From: CAYRAV01 sp964422365
GTDB taxonomy: Bacteria; Bacillota; Clostridia; Lachnospirales; Lachnospiraceae
Reading direction: 5' to 3'
DNA: 18,636 bases
NCBI GenBank assembly: GCA_964422365.1
Contig: CAYRAV010000061.1
Span: forward strand, 1 to 18,636
Shown here: positions 1 through 6,586 of the stretch, in pieces
Layout: each line of letters begins with the position of its first letter
How positions within the stretch are numbered: the first letter of the stretch is position 1
Notes under the pieces: model-generated
Database searches by the model: none
What the model saw: only the letters and a program-made list of their open reading frames with translations
Told to the model about the DNA's origin: nothing
Program-made: the position numbers and the translations under genes

Positions 1-567
1 TGTTGGTATTACTGTCGGTTTCACTTCTGCTGTTACTCTTGGTACTTCCGTTGGAGCCGCCGTTTTGATTGGTTCTATGGTTTTCGGTACTTCCACTGGA
101 GTTGGCGGTTTGATTGGTTCTTCTGTTCTCCCTGGCACAACCAGCGTTGGTTCTACCTCTGGACTTTTTTGTGTTGCAGCATCTTTCACAGCCACCTTAC
201 ATGTCAGTTTCTTAGATGCTGTTTTCTTTCCCTTTTTATAGGATACGGCAGCTGTGATGGTTGCTGTTCCTTTCTTTACAGCTGTTATTGTTCCTTTTAA
301 TTTTCCTTTTGCCTTGACAGTTGCAATTTTCTTATTGGAACTTTTCCATGTAACCTTCTTAACCGCTGCCCCATTTTTCTGAATGGTAATGGTTTTGGTT
401 TTTCCTTTTACCAAGCTTACCTTTGTTGCTGTAATACTTGGTGTCCCTGTTTTCCCACTTACTACATTACCTGATGCGGTCACTGCCAAAACCATGGACA
501 GACCAACTGCAAGAATTCCTTTGAAGCTTTTTCTGTTTTTCTTTGTTAAAATTTCCATATTTAACAT
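1..567 (-). CDS. Secreted Ig-like (BIG2-type) protein, 5' part only
   Basis: The frame stays open from an ATG at 567 to the window edge, giving 189 codons of N-terminus; the C-terminus lies outside. GGAGG at 576-580 sits 8 nt before this ATG and decides the start over the in-frame ATG at 558. Residues 1 to about 35 form a basic then hydrophobic signal peptide (KKNRKSFKGILAVGLSMVLA). Residues about 43-125 look like a bacterial Ig-like group 2 domain, with the typical pattern of KGKTKTI, VTWKSSNKKIATV, GTITAVKKGTATITA and a closing KLTCKV. A Pro/Glu/Thr-rich linker follows, with two 15-residue repeats of the type EPIK..P.EVP. Such proteins are usually exported and sit in or on the cell wall, with the Ig domain as a stalk before a catalytic or binding module. 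That downstream module is not visible, so no specific function can be given. Confidence 0.8.
   Translation of the reverse strand, partial: MLNMEILTKKNRKSFKGILAVGLSMVLAVTASGNVVSGKTGTPSITATKVSLVKGKTKTITIQKNGAAVKKVTWKSSNKKIATVKAKGKLKGTITAVKKGTATITAAVSYKKGKKTASKKLTCKVAVKDAATQKSPEVEPTLVVPGRTEEPIKPPTPVEVPKTIEPIKTAAPTEVPRVTAEVKPTVIPT
41..130 (-). repeat. Two tandem 45-bp coding repeats
   Basis: Units 41-85 and 86-130 both begin GGTACTTCC on the plus strand and share GTTTGATTGGTTCT. They encode the Pro/Glu-rich linker repeats of the Ig-like protein. A more degenerate unit may continue toward position 1 and beyond the window. In-frame 45-bp units allow the linker to vary in length without disrupting the protein. 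Confidence 0.75.
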
Positions 568-679
568 AAGCCTTTCCTCCTCATATTTTATTTATATCAT
601 GCTTATCTGCATAATATACTTCTTTAAATGAACTGCGGGGAATTAGACCCGGGGAGATTAAATACATCACAATTTGCAT

Positions 680-1057
680 TTAAGTTCCAAAATACGAAAA
701 ATGCATATAATCCTGCTTTCCTCCCCAGTTTCCTCCCCAAAAGAAACCATATTTAGCCATAATCTTTACCAATTCGCTGTCTTTAGGAATGGAGTATGGA
801 TTCTTTTTGGGTTTCCAAAAGGATCCTGCCAGGATTTTCCCACCCTGAACCATACAATTTTCATTAGCATTGATGTCGATTGCCAGTCCAATACAGTGCT
901 CGGATCTGGAAGTATTCCCTCGCCAGCTGTAACCTCCAATATCATGAATTGGAAATTTTTCTTTACTCTTATAAATTTCAGCAAACATTTTCTTTACAGT
1001 GGGTGCGATATTTTTATTTATTGTTAAGTATTTTGTACGAGTGACTTTTTCCCTCCA
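680..1057 (-). pseudogene. Out-of-frame M15 peptidase domain (C-terminal half of split FN3-M15 gene)
   Basis: This frame is open from just after a TAG at 1058-1060 to a TAA at 680-682, and carries a recognisable M15-family (VanY-like D-Ala-D-Ala carboxypeptidase) zinc peptidase domain. The motifs are SEHCIGLAIDI (SxHxxGxAxD, zinc His and Asp) and DYMHFSY near the C-terminus (third zinc ligand). GGYSWRGN and WKPKKNPYSI are also typical of the secreted Lachnospiraceae form. There is no plausible start: the only long in-frame ATG, at 988, falls inside the domain and lacks a ribosome binding site. The sequence upstream (TRTKYLTINKNIAPTVKKMF) is homolog-like and would join the FN3 protein ending at 1024 if one A were added to the A5 run at 1046-1050. 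It is best read as the displaced catalytic domain of that gene. It would cleave peptidoglycan stem peptides outside the cell if ever made. Confidence 0.8.
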
Positions 1058-2328
1058 CTAATGTCCCACACTTTAATCTGGATGGTTGTCATATTTTTTG
1101 AAGCCTCTTTTTCTGATGCATACCAATATTTCCCAGACTTTCTAAAAATGCGTTTATAACGGCTTTCCCATGATTCTGTTTCATATCCATAATAGTCCAT
1201 TATTTTACTTTTTTTCTTAGACAGAGTTCCATAAAGCCGCTTTCCATTTACTGTTCTATATGCAGCAATTTTATATGTATATTCCACTCCGTTTTTTAAC
1301 TTCTGAATTGTAAATTTTGTGTTAGCGTTGCCTTTTACTGTCTGAACCAATTTAAATTTTCCGGTTTTTGTATTTTTTTTATAAAGACAATATCCTTGTG
1401 CTTTTGTAACCTTACCAAAAGAAATTACCATTGTAGCGGCATTTTTTACCTTTGCACTCTTTATAACCGGAGCACACAAAATGGGAGTTATTTTTTTCAC
1501 TGAACAATACTCACTATAAATTCTGTTATCATCTACATTACAATATGCACGTACCCGGTAATAATAATGTTTCCCCAGTACCAAAGAAGAATCAGTATAT
1601 GACAAATTACTTTCTGCAGGAATTTCTGCAACAACTGAAAAGTGCTCCGTATCTGTTTCGGATCGTTCTATTTCATAATATTCTGCCCCTGTAACCTCCT
1701 CAAATGAAACCATTGCTGTATGTTCATCCACCGCTTTGATACTGACAGAAGGAGTGCCTAATGTAACACAGACCGATACTTCATCACAAAAAGGTCCATA
1801 TGACATTAATCCATTATGACTAATCACTCCCCGTATTGTATAGTAATAGGTAACACCCATTGTCACATCTGTATCTATATACTCTGCATAATCTTCTTTC
1901 CAGATTCCTATGGAAGATCCATCTTCTTTATCAAAATGTTCAACCATAAATAATTCATCCGTATTCTCTATGGTTTTTAATAGTATTCCGCGTTCCCCTC
2001 TTTGGGTACTCCGATAAATTTCAAAATGTGTTATCTCATTGTAATATGTGTCATCCACTGTCCATCTTAATTTTACTTTTACAGCATCTTCCACAGTTGC
2101 TGTAAAATCACTGACCACTTCCGTGACTGGTGCCAGGGTTGATTCGGGAGCATAATCCTTTTGTTCCCCTTGCTCATACTCTTCCCAATATGCTGAATCT
2201 CCTCCATCCATGTATCCCAACATAATATTCTTATTTACTGATGAATATGCTTGGGCTTTATTGAAAAAGAATACATTTCCCAATAAAAACATACAACACA
2301 TTACTGACATTAAAATTCTCTTTTTCAC
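1024..2328 (-). CDS. Secreted FN3-repeat protein, N-terminal part of a frameshifted FN3-M15 peptidase
   Basis: A 434-residue frame starts at GTG 2328, preceded by AAAGGAGG at 2337-2344. Residues 1-28 are a signal peptide ending in AQA. Three fibronectin type III-like segments follow (about 65-190, 191-283 and 284-375), seen from repeated HFEIYRS, YYEIERS and GYCLYKK strands paired with TYYYTIRG, HYYYRVRAY and TYKIAAY strands. The last ~60 residues (YKRIFRKSGKYWYASEKEASKNMTTI) look like the linker that precedes M15 peptidase domains in this protein type. The frame then ends six codons after an A5 run (1046-1050) with SLVQNT, while the M15 domain continues in the -1 frame. As read, the product is an exported FN3 protein without its enzyme. 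The intact form would be a secreted, wall-binding peptidoglycan carboxypeptidase or endopeptidase. A sequencing error is possible. Confidence 0.8.
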   Translation of the reverse strand: MKKRILMSVMCCMFLLGNVFFFNKAQAYSSVNKNIMLGYMDGGDSAYWEEYEQGEQKDYAPESTLAPVTEVVSDFTATVEDAVKVKLRWTVDDTYYNEITHFEIYRSTQRGERGILLKTIENTDELFMVEHFDKEDGSSIGIWKEDYAEYIDTDVTMGVTYYYTIRGVISHNGLMSYGPFCDEVSVCVTLGTPSVSIKAVDEHTAMVSFEEVTGAEYYEIERSETDTEHFSVVAEIPAESNLSYTDSSLVLGKHYYYRVRAYCNVDDNRIYSEYCSVKKITPILCAPVIKSAKVKNAATMVISFGKVTKAQGYCLYKKNTKTGKFKLVQTVKGNANTKFTIQKLKNGVEYTYKIAAYRTVNGKRLYGTLSKKKSKIMDYYGYETESWESRYKRIFRKSGKYWYASEKEASKNMTTIQIKVWDISGGKKSLVQNT

Positions 2329-2522
2329 TCAATCTCCCTCCTTTGTAAACATCCTTCCAAACATTTCTTAAATACGTTCCATTGGCTTTTTTCACAGCGA
2401 TGAAATAATTTCTTACTTGCTGATATAAAATGCAGCTTCTTTTTTTTATTTTCCCTACTAAAACCCCCTCATTTTGTCTATAATATAATCAAGGTATAAT
2501 TTGCTCCATTCTTCCCTTTTCC

Positions 2523-2551
2523 ATTTCGTAGAATATATAATTCTGCGAAAT
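2523..2551 (-). repeat. 29-bp palindromic element, copy 1
   Basis: Arms ATTTCGTAGAAT (2523-2534) and ATTCTGCGAAAT (2540-2551) surround a 5-nt centre ATATA. The arms are complementary except at one base (T at 2529 where a C is expected). The reverse complement has centre TATAT and matches the element at 5630-5658, so the two copies are inverted relative to each other and bound the Rpn/recombinase block. The layout, 11-12 bp arms around a short AT centre, resembles a tyrosine-recombinase core site. It could equally be a dispersed intergenic palindrome or a regulator operator. Confidence 0.75.
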
Positions 2552-2690
2552 TTGTCATTTTACCTATATCCATACTTCTACAATTTCATTTCCAAACTGT
2601 ATTGATTCAGAAAAACTTAATGCTCAAAATTAGTACAAAGTATAACCATCTATAAAGATTGCAATTTTTATAGAAAAGTAAAGAAATATA

Positions 2691-2738
2691 AAAAGGTGCC
2701 AAGTCTATGCTTTTTCCTTTCATAGACTCGCACCTTTT
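2691..2738 (-). terminator. Hairpin terminator after the Rpn-type gene
   Basis: AAAAGGTGC plus AGTCTATG (2691-2709) pairs with CATAGACT plus GCACCTTTT (2721-2738), leaving a small internal mismatch and an 11-nt loop. Read on the minus strand the stem is followed by TTTTTATATTT. It sits about 50 bases downstream of the stop at 2787 and is a good rho-independent terminator. Confidence 0.8.
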
Positions 2739-2786
2739 AGGATTATCTTTCTCTATTTACTTTTTAATACTTCATTTAACCTAACT

Positions 2787-3824
2787 TTACTCTTCTTTTT
2801 CCTCTTCTAACTGCCCGTTTTCTATCATTTCTTTCTTTATTCCTTCTATTTTCTCCCTGGACAGACTTGTGATTTCCATAATAAGTGAAATCTGCATGTT
2901 ACCAAGCAGCATCTTCTGTGCACTGGCTATATTCGCTTCTTCCCTGCCCTCTGCTCTTCCTTCTGCTCTTCCCTCTGTCCTGCCTTCTGCTCTTCCCTCT
3001 GCTCTGCCTTCTTCCAAAATACTCATTCCAAGCCCGCTCATATGGGACACCTCCTTTTTCAGTTCTTCATTATGAGAAAAATCAATATATTTCTGCACTG
3101 TATCAAGAAAATTATCTTTATGGGGATAAAAAAGTGCGTTCAGGAATTCCAGCAGATCATCCTTTGTGGGACATTCCGCATCCCCTAAACGGATTACTAT
3201 CAGTTTTAATAAATCATAGTTCTTTTTCTGCGGGCTGCATGTCCCCAGGTTCTTTTGGTTTTCCATTCCGTAATAGGATATGCTGTAACGTTCTTTTTTG
3301 GGGATGTTATCCCTGCATATCCAGATACTGTAACATTTTTCCAGACAATTGTAATCCGTATCCTCTGTAATAATTGAAAGCTGTGATGACAGGCTTCTTG
3401 CCAGATAATACATCCCTCTTTTCTCAATGGGATAACCGGGTCTGTAACTCCTCTGCGGCTCTACGTCAATGTGAAGATTGACCTGCACATCAGTGGACAG
3501 AAGGGGGTTTTTGGAAATAAACCGGATATCAAAATTTGATGTTTTCTCATTTAACTGGGTAAATTCCACGTTTTCCCCCTGAATACGGGTGTTTGTTCTT
3601 CCTGTTGTCACATCATCTTCTGAGGTGATGGAATCAGTTTCAATAAAATCCATAATCTCCTGTGGTGTATAATCCCTGTATTCCTCTACTACTCCTTTTA
3701 AAATAACTGCAAGGACCTCTTTGTTTTTCAGTATTTCCTTGCTTGTTGCATCCATTCCCTCTACATCAGATGAGATCTGAAAGGAATTTAATACGTCAAG
3801 GCTTCCGTTGATTCTTTTGTTCAA
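2787..3824 (-). CDS. Rpn-family / PD-(D/E)XK nuclease family transposase-like protein
   Basis: 345 residues from a TTG start at 3824, with AGAGGA about 9 nt upstream. The N-terminal two thirds match the Rpn/PD-(D/E)XK transposase-like family, with the likely active-site Asp in NFDI (D99) and the ExQ motif in HIDVEPQ (E122, Q124), followed by a YPIEKRGMYYLARSLS helix. Family members are DNA endonucleases that promote RecA-independent recombination. They are common in multiple diverging copies in Clostridia and are probably mobile in some way. The C-terminus has six EGR-type tetrapeptides in a row (about residues 271-294), then a helical EKIEGIKKEMIENG tail that is diagnostic of this group. The gene lies in a block with a tyrosine recombinase and a truncated copy of its own 3' end just upstream. 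The active site looks complete, but whether the protein is active cannot be told. Confidence 0.8.
   Translation of the reverse strand: MNKRINGSLDVLNSFQISSDVEGMDATSKEILKNKEVLAVILKGVVEEYRDYTPQEIMDFIETDSITSEDDVTTGRTNTRIQGENVEFTQLNEKTSNFDIRFISKNPLLSTDVQVNLHIDVEPQRSYRPGYPIEKRGMYYLARSLSSQLSIITEDTDYNCLEKCYSIWICRDNIPKKERYSISYYGMENQKNLGTCSPQKKNYDLLKLIVIRLGDAECPTKDDLLEFLNALFYPHKDNFLDTVQKYIDFSHNEELKKEVSHMSGLGMSILEEGRAEGRAEGRTEGRAEGRAEGREEANIASAQKMLLGNMQISLIMEITSLSREKIEGIKKEMIENGQLEEEKEE
2944..3011 (-). repeat. 12-bp tandem repeats encoding (A/T)EGR units
   Basis: Successive 12-bp units on the plus strand of the type CCCTCTGCTCTT / CCTTCTGCTCTT encode five to six AEGR or TEGR tetrapeptides in the Rpn-type protein. 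The partial copy at 3879-4151 has only one unit, so exactly five units (60 bp) separate the two copies. This is consistent with in-frame slippage or unequal recombination. Confidence 0.8.
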
Positions 3825-3878
3825 ATAAATGTCCTCTCTTTCGTTGTGTCTGCCTTAAAGCTTTCTTTTAGATTAACT

Positions 3879-4151
3879 TTACTCTTCTTTTTCCTCTTCT
3901 AACTGCCCGTTTTCTATCATTTCTTTCTTTATTCCTTCTATTTTCTCCCTGGACAGACTTGTGATTTCCATAATAAGTGAAATCTGCATGTTACCAAGCA
4001 GCATCTTCTGTGCACTGGCTATATTCGCTTCCTCCCTGCCTTCTTCCAAAATACTCATTCCAAGCCCGCTCATATGGGACACCTCCTTTTTCAGTTCTTC
4101 GTTATGAAAAAAATCAATATATTTCTGCACTGTATCAAGAAAATTATCTTT
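3879..4151 (-). pseudogene. Truncated duplicate of the 3' end of the Rpn-type gene
   Basis: This stretch repeats 2787-3118 almost base for base, minus the 60-bp EGR repeat array. It encodes the last ~88 residues of the Rpn-type protein from DNFLDTVQKYIDF to EEEKEE. Similarity stops abruptly near 4151 inside the codons for KDNFL and begins again near 3873, so the fragment looks like a partial tandem duplication. It has no nuclease core and no good start; a GTG just upstream of the QKYIDF codons could at most give an ~83-residue tail peptide. A good sigma-A-like promoter at 4162-4189 lies directly upstream and would transcribe both the fragment and the complete gene. Confidence 0.8.
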
Positions 4152-4161
4152 GGTTACTATT

Positions 4162-4189
4162 ATTATAACATGGGGGTTCGTTAATGCAA
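4162..4189 (-). promoter_or_regulatory. Predicted promoter before the Rpn-type fragment and gene
   Basis: On the minus strand TTGCAT (4184-4189) and TATAAT (4162-4167) are separated by 16 nt. It directs transcription into the truncated copy and then into the complete Rpn-type gene. The -10 is perfect and the -35 matches four of six consensus bases. Confidence 0.6.
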
Positions 4190-4234
4190 CATTAAATTTA
4201 GTCCTAATGGGATAAAATTATAACCATATTCCTC

Positions 4235-5200
4235 TTATTCTCCCAACACTTTATCCACCAATTTCATTTGTTCCCGTTTACATTCCAAATCTGAATGCAC
4301 ATATCGGTTCATGGTAAAATTTACAGTAGAATGTCCCAATATTTCGCTTAATGTTTTAATATCAAATCCATTTCTGACGCAATTTGTCGCAAAGGTATGG
4401 CGAAGCCCATGAAACTTGATATGGTCTATTTTGCATTTTTCCAATACCCTTTGAAATGCATACTGCAAAGTTCTTGGGTCATAAGGCACATTTTTCCGTC
4501 CTAAAATATACTGGTTTTCTTCCAATTTATTCAGCTGGTAATCACCTAATTTTTTAAACAAAAACTCGGGCACTGGTATCATCCTGTATGACTTTCTGCT
4601 TTTTGGTGCTGTCACTATCAAAGAAGTTTTTGTGTCTCCATTTATCTTTAAACGCTGAACGGTTGTGCGGACACTGATTACCTTATTCTGAAAATCTATG
4701 TCTCTTTTTTGAAAAGAGCAGACCTCACCAATTCTTACTCCAGTACATAAACAGATTAAAATTCCTAAATTATTATCACTTTTCTCTTGTGAGATGCAAT
4801 TCAATAATTGGGTGATTTGAACTTTGGACAAAGTTTCTGTTTCCTCCATGGAAGGACTGGGTAATTCAAAGGTAACTTCCATCAAATTCATTTTTCCAAT
4901 ACATGCACTATACTTTAAAACCGCTTTTACAATATAGAGAACACTCTTCATAATACTAAGTGATAAATGCTCTTTTTCTCCAGTAAAATATAATTCCTCC
5001 ATTTTTTGATTTATCAGTTGTGTATTTAAATTTTTTACAGAAATATCTCCCAAATAAGGTAAAATATATTTATCCAATAAATACTGATATTTCTGATAAG
5101 TAGATTGTTTTACTTTTATCCCTTTTCCAAACAGCCACATTTTACTAAGTTCTTGAAAGGTAATTTCTTCTGATTCTTCTTTTAATACAATATCTTTCAT
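4235..5200 (-). CDS. Tyrosine-type site-specific recombinase (integrase)
   Basis: 321 residues from ATG 5200, with TAGGAG 10 nt upstream. Residues about 12-105 form a SAM-like core-binding domain (ITFQELSKMWL, KYILPYLGDISV), and residues ~120-320 form the catalytic domain. All the expected catalytic residues are visible: R156 in GVRIGE, H264 and R267 in HGLRHTFA, H290 in LGHSTV and the nucleophile Y300 in MNRYVH. There is no N-terminal arm-binding (AP2-like) extension, so it is shorter than ICE integrases of the Tn916 type. No excisionase, relaxase, conjugation or phage gene accompanies it. The neighbours are Rpn-type genes, upstream TTGACAAATTTT direct repeats and two inverted palindromes. 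It may catalyse local inversion, or integration and excision of a small element; the target site is unknown. The fold assignment is firm, the role is inferred. Confidence 0.93.
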   Translation of the reverse strand: MKDIVLKEESEEITFQELSKMWLFGKGIKVKQSTYQKYQYLLDKYILPYLGDISVKNLNTQLINQKMEELYFTGEKEHLSLSIMKSVLYIVKAVLKYSACIGKMNLMEVTFELPSPSMEETETLSKVQITQLLNCISQEKSDNNLGILICLCTGVRIGEVCSFQKRDIDFQNKVISVRTTVQRLKINGDTKTSLIVTAPKSRKSYRMIPVPEFLFKKLGDYQLNKLEENQYILGRKNVPYDPRTLQYAFQRVLEKCKIDHIKFHGLRHTFATNCVRNGFDIKTLSEILGHSTVNFTMNRYVHSDLECKREQMKLVDKVLGE

Positions 5201-5315
5201 CTATGATCCGCTCCTAACATTTTTTATAAATTTTATTTCTCAAATTATTAAGAAAATGTTATATTTTATCTGTATTTAATATAATTTTTATTATTTTTTT
5301 GCTTTTACGTTATTT

Positions 5316-5340
5316 TTGACAAATTTTGTTGACAAATTTT
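5316..5340. repeat. Two 12-bp direct repeats upstream of the recombinase
   Basis: TTGACAAATTTT occurs at 5316-5327 and again at 5329-5340, 13 bp apart, about 120 bp upstream of the recombinase start. Tandem short repeats near an integrase gene are typical of recombinase or regulator binding sites. TTGACA also resembles a -35 box, but no gene on the plus strand follows. Confidence 0.5.
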
Positions 5341-5379
5341 AAGGCAAGGTTTATCATTGACTTAATTGTTTTGTGCATA

Positions 5380-5538
5380 ACAGTTCAGCCATACAGAAAC
5401 AATTGTGCACTATGCACATGGGAATTTGCTCACTAGAGGCACATTGTATCATTGTTTCTACAGGACAGACACCGACATAAATGATTGACCAGCCAAGCTG
5501 TAAATTTTTTAGTAAGAATGTACATTCTAAAAAATTAT
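5380..5538. repeat. Structured interspersed repeat, copy A (159 bp)
   Basis: The left boundary is ACAGTTCAGCCAT, followed by a stem-loop at 5395-5459 with outer arms AGAAACAAT and ATTGTTTCT. The conserved loop includes GCACATGGGAATTTGCTCA. A conserved tail (GACATAAATGATT) follows and then a second AT-rich hairpin ending near 5538. It aligns end to end, with no net length difference, with copy C at 14324-14482. It is non-coding on the plus strand. A 73-codon minus-strand frame crosses it but is not conserved in the other copies. Confidence 0.75.
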
Positions 5539-5629
5539 CCCCATTCACACATACCACAATAGATGTGCTTTGCACTGAAAATAAGATATGAATGGCATGG
5601 CTAGACTGTTATTTTTATACTGATTCTGG

Positions 5630-5658
5630 ATTTCGCAGAATTATATATTCTGCGAAAA
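5630..5658 (+). repeat. 29-bp palindromic element, copy 2
   Basis: TTTCGCAGAAT (5631-5641) and ATTCTGCGAAA (5647-5657) are perfectly complementary 11-bp arms around centre TATAT. It is the inverted counterpart of the copy at 2523-2551, and the central 5 nt give it a direction. Together the copies enclose 3.1 kb carrying the Rpn-type genes and the recombinase. Confidence 0.8.
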
Positions 5659-6310
5659 ATAAAAGCATATTTAAAATTAATTATCTTCAACTAACTTATC
5701 CTGCCTTTTTATACATGTTTCCAATTTGTTAAAATATTTTTTGTACCGTTTTCTATTTACAATAACTATGTATCTCTTAATTCTCTTTTAGTGCAGCTAT
5801 TTTTCCCTATCATCCAAGAATCTTCTCTCAAACTACTTAAATAGAAACAGGTGCTTAGATCTTGCGTTCCTCTCTCTTCCAGTCTTTGTTCAGATGTTCG
5901 AGCCTTTTGCTGATTACAAAGTTTCCTGCACTTTATTCCACATTCCTTTATGCACTAGATTCATATTTTACTGTATCTTCTTTTAATCGTTTTCCGTATT
6001 GTTATTCATGAAAAGTCTCTATTCTTTCTGTCTTTTATTGTAAATTATTTTAGGGAAATTTTCACTCCTTGCTTGTACTGTCTCACAAAAATCAATTTTG
6101 TGAATAATGATACGTTTTGATGTATGTTTTTAGCCTCTCGGGCGTAACAACTGTCTTGAAATACCCGAAATCAATGCTGATTTAGAGCGCGTTTACCCAA
6201 ATACACAACGAACAGACAGCCATATATAACCGAACCAAGAAAAGAATCTGAAAGACAATCCAAATCTGTAAAGATAGGAAGATGATGAAAGAATATCTTA
6301 AAATAACATT

Positions 6311-6415
6311 ACCGTTCAGACATAAAAAATAGTTGTATCATCTGCACACATGAGCTTGCTCACTAATGGCAGATAATACAACTATTTCTACGAACTGAAT
6401 GTCCAACATAAATCA
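6311..6415. repeat. Structured interspersed repeat, copy B
   Basis: The left boundary is ACCGTTCAGACAT. The stem arms AAATAGTTGTAT (6327-6338) and ATACAACTATTT (6376-6387) are perfectly complementary, with a second inner stem ATCTGC (6340-6345) / GCAGAT (6369-6374). The loop keeps ACATGAGCTTGCTCA, and the tail TCCAACATAAATCAGG aligns with copies A and C. The downstream AT-rich hairpin of A and C is not clearly preserved, so this copy may be truncated. Confidence 0.7.
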
Positions 6416-6516
6416 GGAATCCCATTGGCTTTAGACAACAGGTAATTCACAAAATGATATTGATTAGTTTAGATTCCCATAATTTTAAATTTGATAATTA
6501 AATTGCAAAAGTAGCA

Positions 6517-6557
6517 AAAGCTAAAGCTTGCAAAAGTCATTCACAAGCTTTAGCTTT
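6517..6557 (-). terminator. Hairpin after the ABC/GldG operon
   Basis: AAAGCTAAAGCTTG (6517-6530) and CAAGCTTTAGCTTT (6544-6557) form a perfect 14-bp stem with a 13-nt loop, 30 bases after the stop of the DUF4340 gene. On the minus strand the stem ends in TTTTGC, so the U-tract is short but adequate. Confidence 0.7.
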
Positions 6558-6586
6558 CTAAGTATATCCTATTTCCATTACATTCT

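Larger units (their letters stand above)
2329..2786. other. Intergenic region with one palindrome and one terminator
   Basis: These 458 bases hold no convincing gene. They contain the leader of the FN3 gene (right next to 2328), a 29-bp palindrome at 2523-2551 and the terminator hairpin at 2691-2738. The remainder is AT-rich, and I see no further structure in it that I can support. Confidence 0.7.
5201..6586. other. Long non-coding accessory region upstream of the recombinase
   Basis: Nearly 1.4 kb without a convincing gene. It holds the recombinase leader, direct repeats at 5316-5340, two copies of the structured interspersed repeat (5380-5538 and 6311-6415), palindrome copy 2 at 5630-5658 and the operon terminator at 6517-6557. 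A short GC-richer frame at 6134-6229, flanked by TAG and TAA, reads LGRNNCLEIPEINADLERVY onward and ends in SHI. It has no start and no recognisable family and looks like a gene remnant. In 5660-6130 I see nothing else except a small CACAAAA/TTTTGTG hairpin near 6085-6105. Confidence 0.6.

Noticed and set aside
383..1027. Plus-strand frames at 383-631 and 674-1027
   Set aside because: They are antisense to the Ig-like leader and the M15 domain, have no ribosome binding site, and show the low-complexity Phe/Ile composition of reverse-strand shadows.
1040..1060. Firm claim of programmed -1 frameshifting at G AAA AAG
   Set aside because: The heptamer is not the optimal A AAA AAG, the Shine-Dalgarno-like sequence is too close, and no downstream stimulatory stem is evident; kept only as a minor alternative.
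2944..3011. CRISPR-like array from regular 12-bp units
   Set aside because: Units are contiguous without spacers, are in frame, and encode AEGR tetrapeptides.
2869..3370. Plus-strand frames rich in Leu-Pro-Ser opposite the EGR repeats
   Set aside because: The repetitive peptide is only the reverse reading of the 12-bp EGR repeats of the Rpn-type gene.
4235..5200. Recombinase as evidence for a prophage or conjugative element
   Set aside because: No excisionase, relaxase, conjugation, replication or phage structural gene occurs within the window, and no tRNA attachment site is seen.
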